64,000 bases of DNA from Eucalyptus grandis (taxonomy: Eukaryota; Streptophyta; Magnoliopsida; Myrtales; Myrtaceae), in NCBI RefSeq assembly GCF_016545825.1, contig NC_052614.1, forward strand, positions 8,326,559 through 8,390,558, written 5' to 3'. Shown piece by piece: positions 62,921-64,000 of this stretch. The first letter of the stretch is position 1. The number at the start of each line of letters is the position of its first letter. The notes under the pieces were generated by a model. The model had not been told where the DNA came from. It saw only the letters and a program-made list of their open reading frames with translations, and made no database searches. Both the position numbers and the translations under genes were made by a program.

Positions 62921-64000
62921 TGCCGACGGAGGTCTCCTCGCCATCAGCTCATTCTTTTAGCCTAAGCGTTCTTATGTCTTGAAAGGGATCAATAAGTCGT
63001 GTCCGTATGTAACTACGCGGGGGCCGGTACCTCGTGAGGACGCGGCTGTGACTAGGAACTCATCATCAACTTTGATATTTTTTTTTCATTTGGTAGGTCT
63101 ATAAATGCAACGTTAAAGAAAGTATATATAACACGACCCTTTTGTTCCTCAAAACTCAAAAAACTCACCAAAGCAGTGCGCAAATCTGGTGAGACCTCTG
63201 GTTTCTTGAGGTGGATGGATGGTGTGAGCGAAAAATGAACTTGCAGAGTATAACATCTCTACATCATGTATTCAGAGGGAAAAAGTGTCCAAAAAATTCT
63301 AAGTTAAAGATGGCTAATTCAGTTCTAAATCTTTTAATTTTGCTAATTCAGTATTAAATTTTTTAATTGTATTGATGTAGTTTTAAACCTTTTAATGAAT
63401 TGTCAACATAATCTTTGTTGTTAATGTAGCAGTCGAGTTGGTGCTGGCCGCCGTTCGTGACGTTGTCTATGTGAACGTAACTAATTTGTTTTTTTTTAAT
63501 TCTTTTCTTCTTTGTTGAGCTGGTAGGCTCTCCTCGGGTGCTTGGTCGAGGGATGCGAGCAATGCTTATGACTAAATTGATTTTTTTAAAAAAGTTCAAG
63601 ATTACATTAGTACAATTAAAATGTTTAGAATTGAATTTGTAAGGTATTAAAAAATTTATGATTGAATTGATAAAATTAAAAAAATTATGAAATAATCCCT
63701 GTATGATAAATTTAATTTTTTTTTTTGATAATTTTTTCAAATTTAGAGTGCAACATCTTCTTGACTTTTGAATCGTCTTATCGTTTCGAAGACATTCAAT
63801 CATTTACTTGTAAGGTGGGCCACAAATAAAATAAAGGAAAAGATAAGTTTTGAGGGCAATTTTCAATATTTATTGGGGGGCCAAACTTGGAAAATTCAAT
63901 TGGATAGGGGCCCTTTCCAGTCAATCCTGCGTGGTGGTATTCAGGTAATGAGTTAATGTCGTATCACGTATGGACCATCCTCGAATTCCCATAGAGATTC
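62921..64000. other. 3' flank of the nucleotidase-like gene
   Basis: Probable 3' UTR to about 63250, then an AT-rich MITE-like palindrome at 63277-63699 and AT-rich sequence to the window end. A 146-codon minus-strand open frame at 63363-63803 lies mostly in the palindrome and is not believed. Confidence 0.55.
63277..63699. mobile_element. MITE-like imperfect palindrome, family D
   Basis: GGGAAAAAGTGTCCAAAAAA on the left faces GGGATTATTTCATAATTTTT, the reverse complement of the right end. Inside, GCTAATTCAGT(T/A)(C/T)TAAAT on the left corresponds to ATTTATGATTGAATTGAT on the right. The middle (about 63410-63560) is unrelated and GC-richer. Non-autonomous; ends approximate. Confidence 0.55.

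Noticed and set aside
63363..63803. 146-codon minus-strand open frame
   Set aside because: Most of it lies in an AT-rich palindromic repeat; composition is Lys/Ile/Asn-dominated with no domain.

Overview
This is a stretch of nuclear DNA from a flowering plant, almost certainly a eudicot. It holds intron-rich genes with GT-AG splicing, AT-rich introns and GC-rich first exons. All of the recognisable proteins are plant ones: a JAZ repressor, a chloroplast fatty-acid exporter, a plant BIG-type ARF-GEF and a plant DUF547 leucine-zipper protein. A woody rosid, possibly Myrtaceae, is my best guess from the look of the repeats and coding style, but that is weak inference.

Seven protein-coding genes are supported, each with exon-level models that stay in frame. 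In order: (1) FAX2-like chloroplast fatty-acid export protein, + strand, 2257-4666. (2) A TIFY3-group JAZ repressor (JAZ11/JAZ12 type), - strand, 10160-7843. (3) A small FYVE-like zinc finger plus ankyrin-repeat protein, + strand, 13925-19817. (4) An intronless RING-H2 E3 ligase, + strand, 20989-21576. (5) The ARF guanine-nucleotide exchange factor BIG5 (MIN7/BEN1), + strand, 25079-44771, 33 coding exons, 1781 codons. (6) A leucine-zipper plus DUF547 protein, - strand, 50024-45807. (7) A HAD-superfamily 5'-nucleotidase (NT5C)-like protein, + strand, 59463-62920, with a probable one-base frameshift near its C-terminus.

Genes 1 and 2 converge, 2 and 3 diverge, 5 and 6 converge, and 6 and 7 diverge across a 9.4 kb gene-poor gap. 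The genes do not form a pathway. Four of them (JAZ11/12, RING-H2, BIG5, FAX2) appear, from memory, to be neighbours in Arabidopsis as well, so the block looks like conserved plant microsynteny. Two deal with endomembrane traffic (BIG5, FYVE protein), one with jasmonate signalling, one with ubiquitin ligation and one with plastid lipid export.

Intergenic space holds decayed repeats. There are blocks of a degenerate minisatellite (280-800, 10740-11480, 53765-55010), several MITE-like elements with recognisable terminal inverted repeats, and a tandem array of hairpin-forming repeats (22047-22938). There is also a tandem ~1 kb duplication covering the promoter and leader of BIG5 (22983-24965), whose two copies keep the same five-codon upstream ORF. 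I found no rRNA or tRNA genes, no CRISPR array and no intact autonomous transposon. No clearly new multi-gene system is visible. The most checkable oddities are the duplicated BIG5 leader, an EAR motif in the JAZ protein, the frameshift in the nucleotidase gene, a candidate 9/12-nt microexon and non-canonical GC donors.
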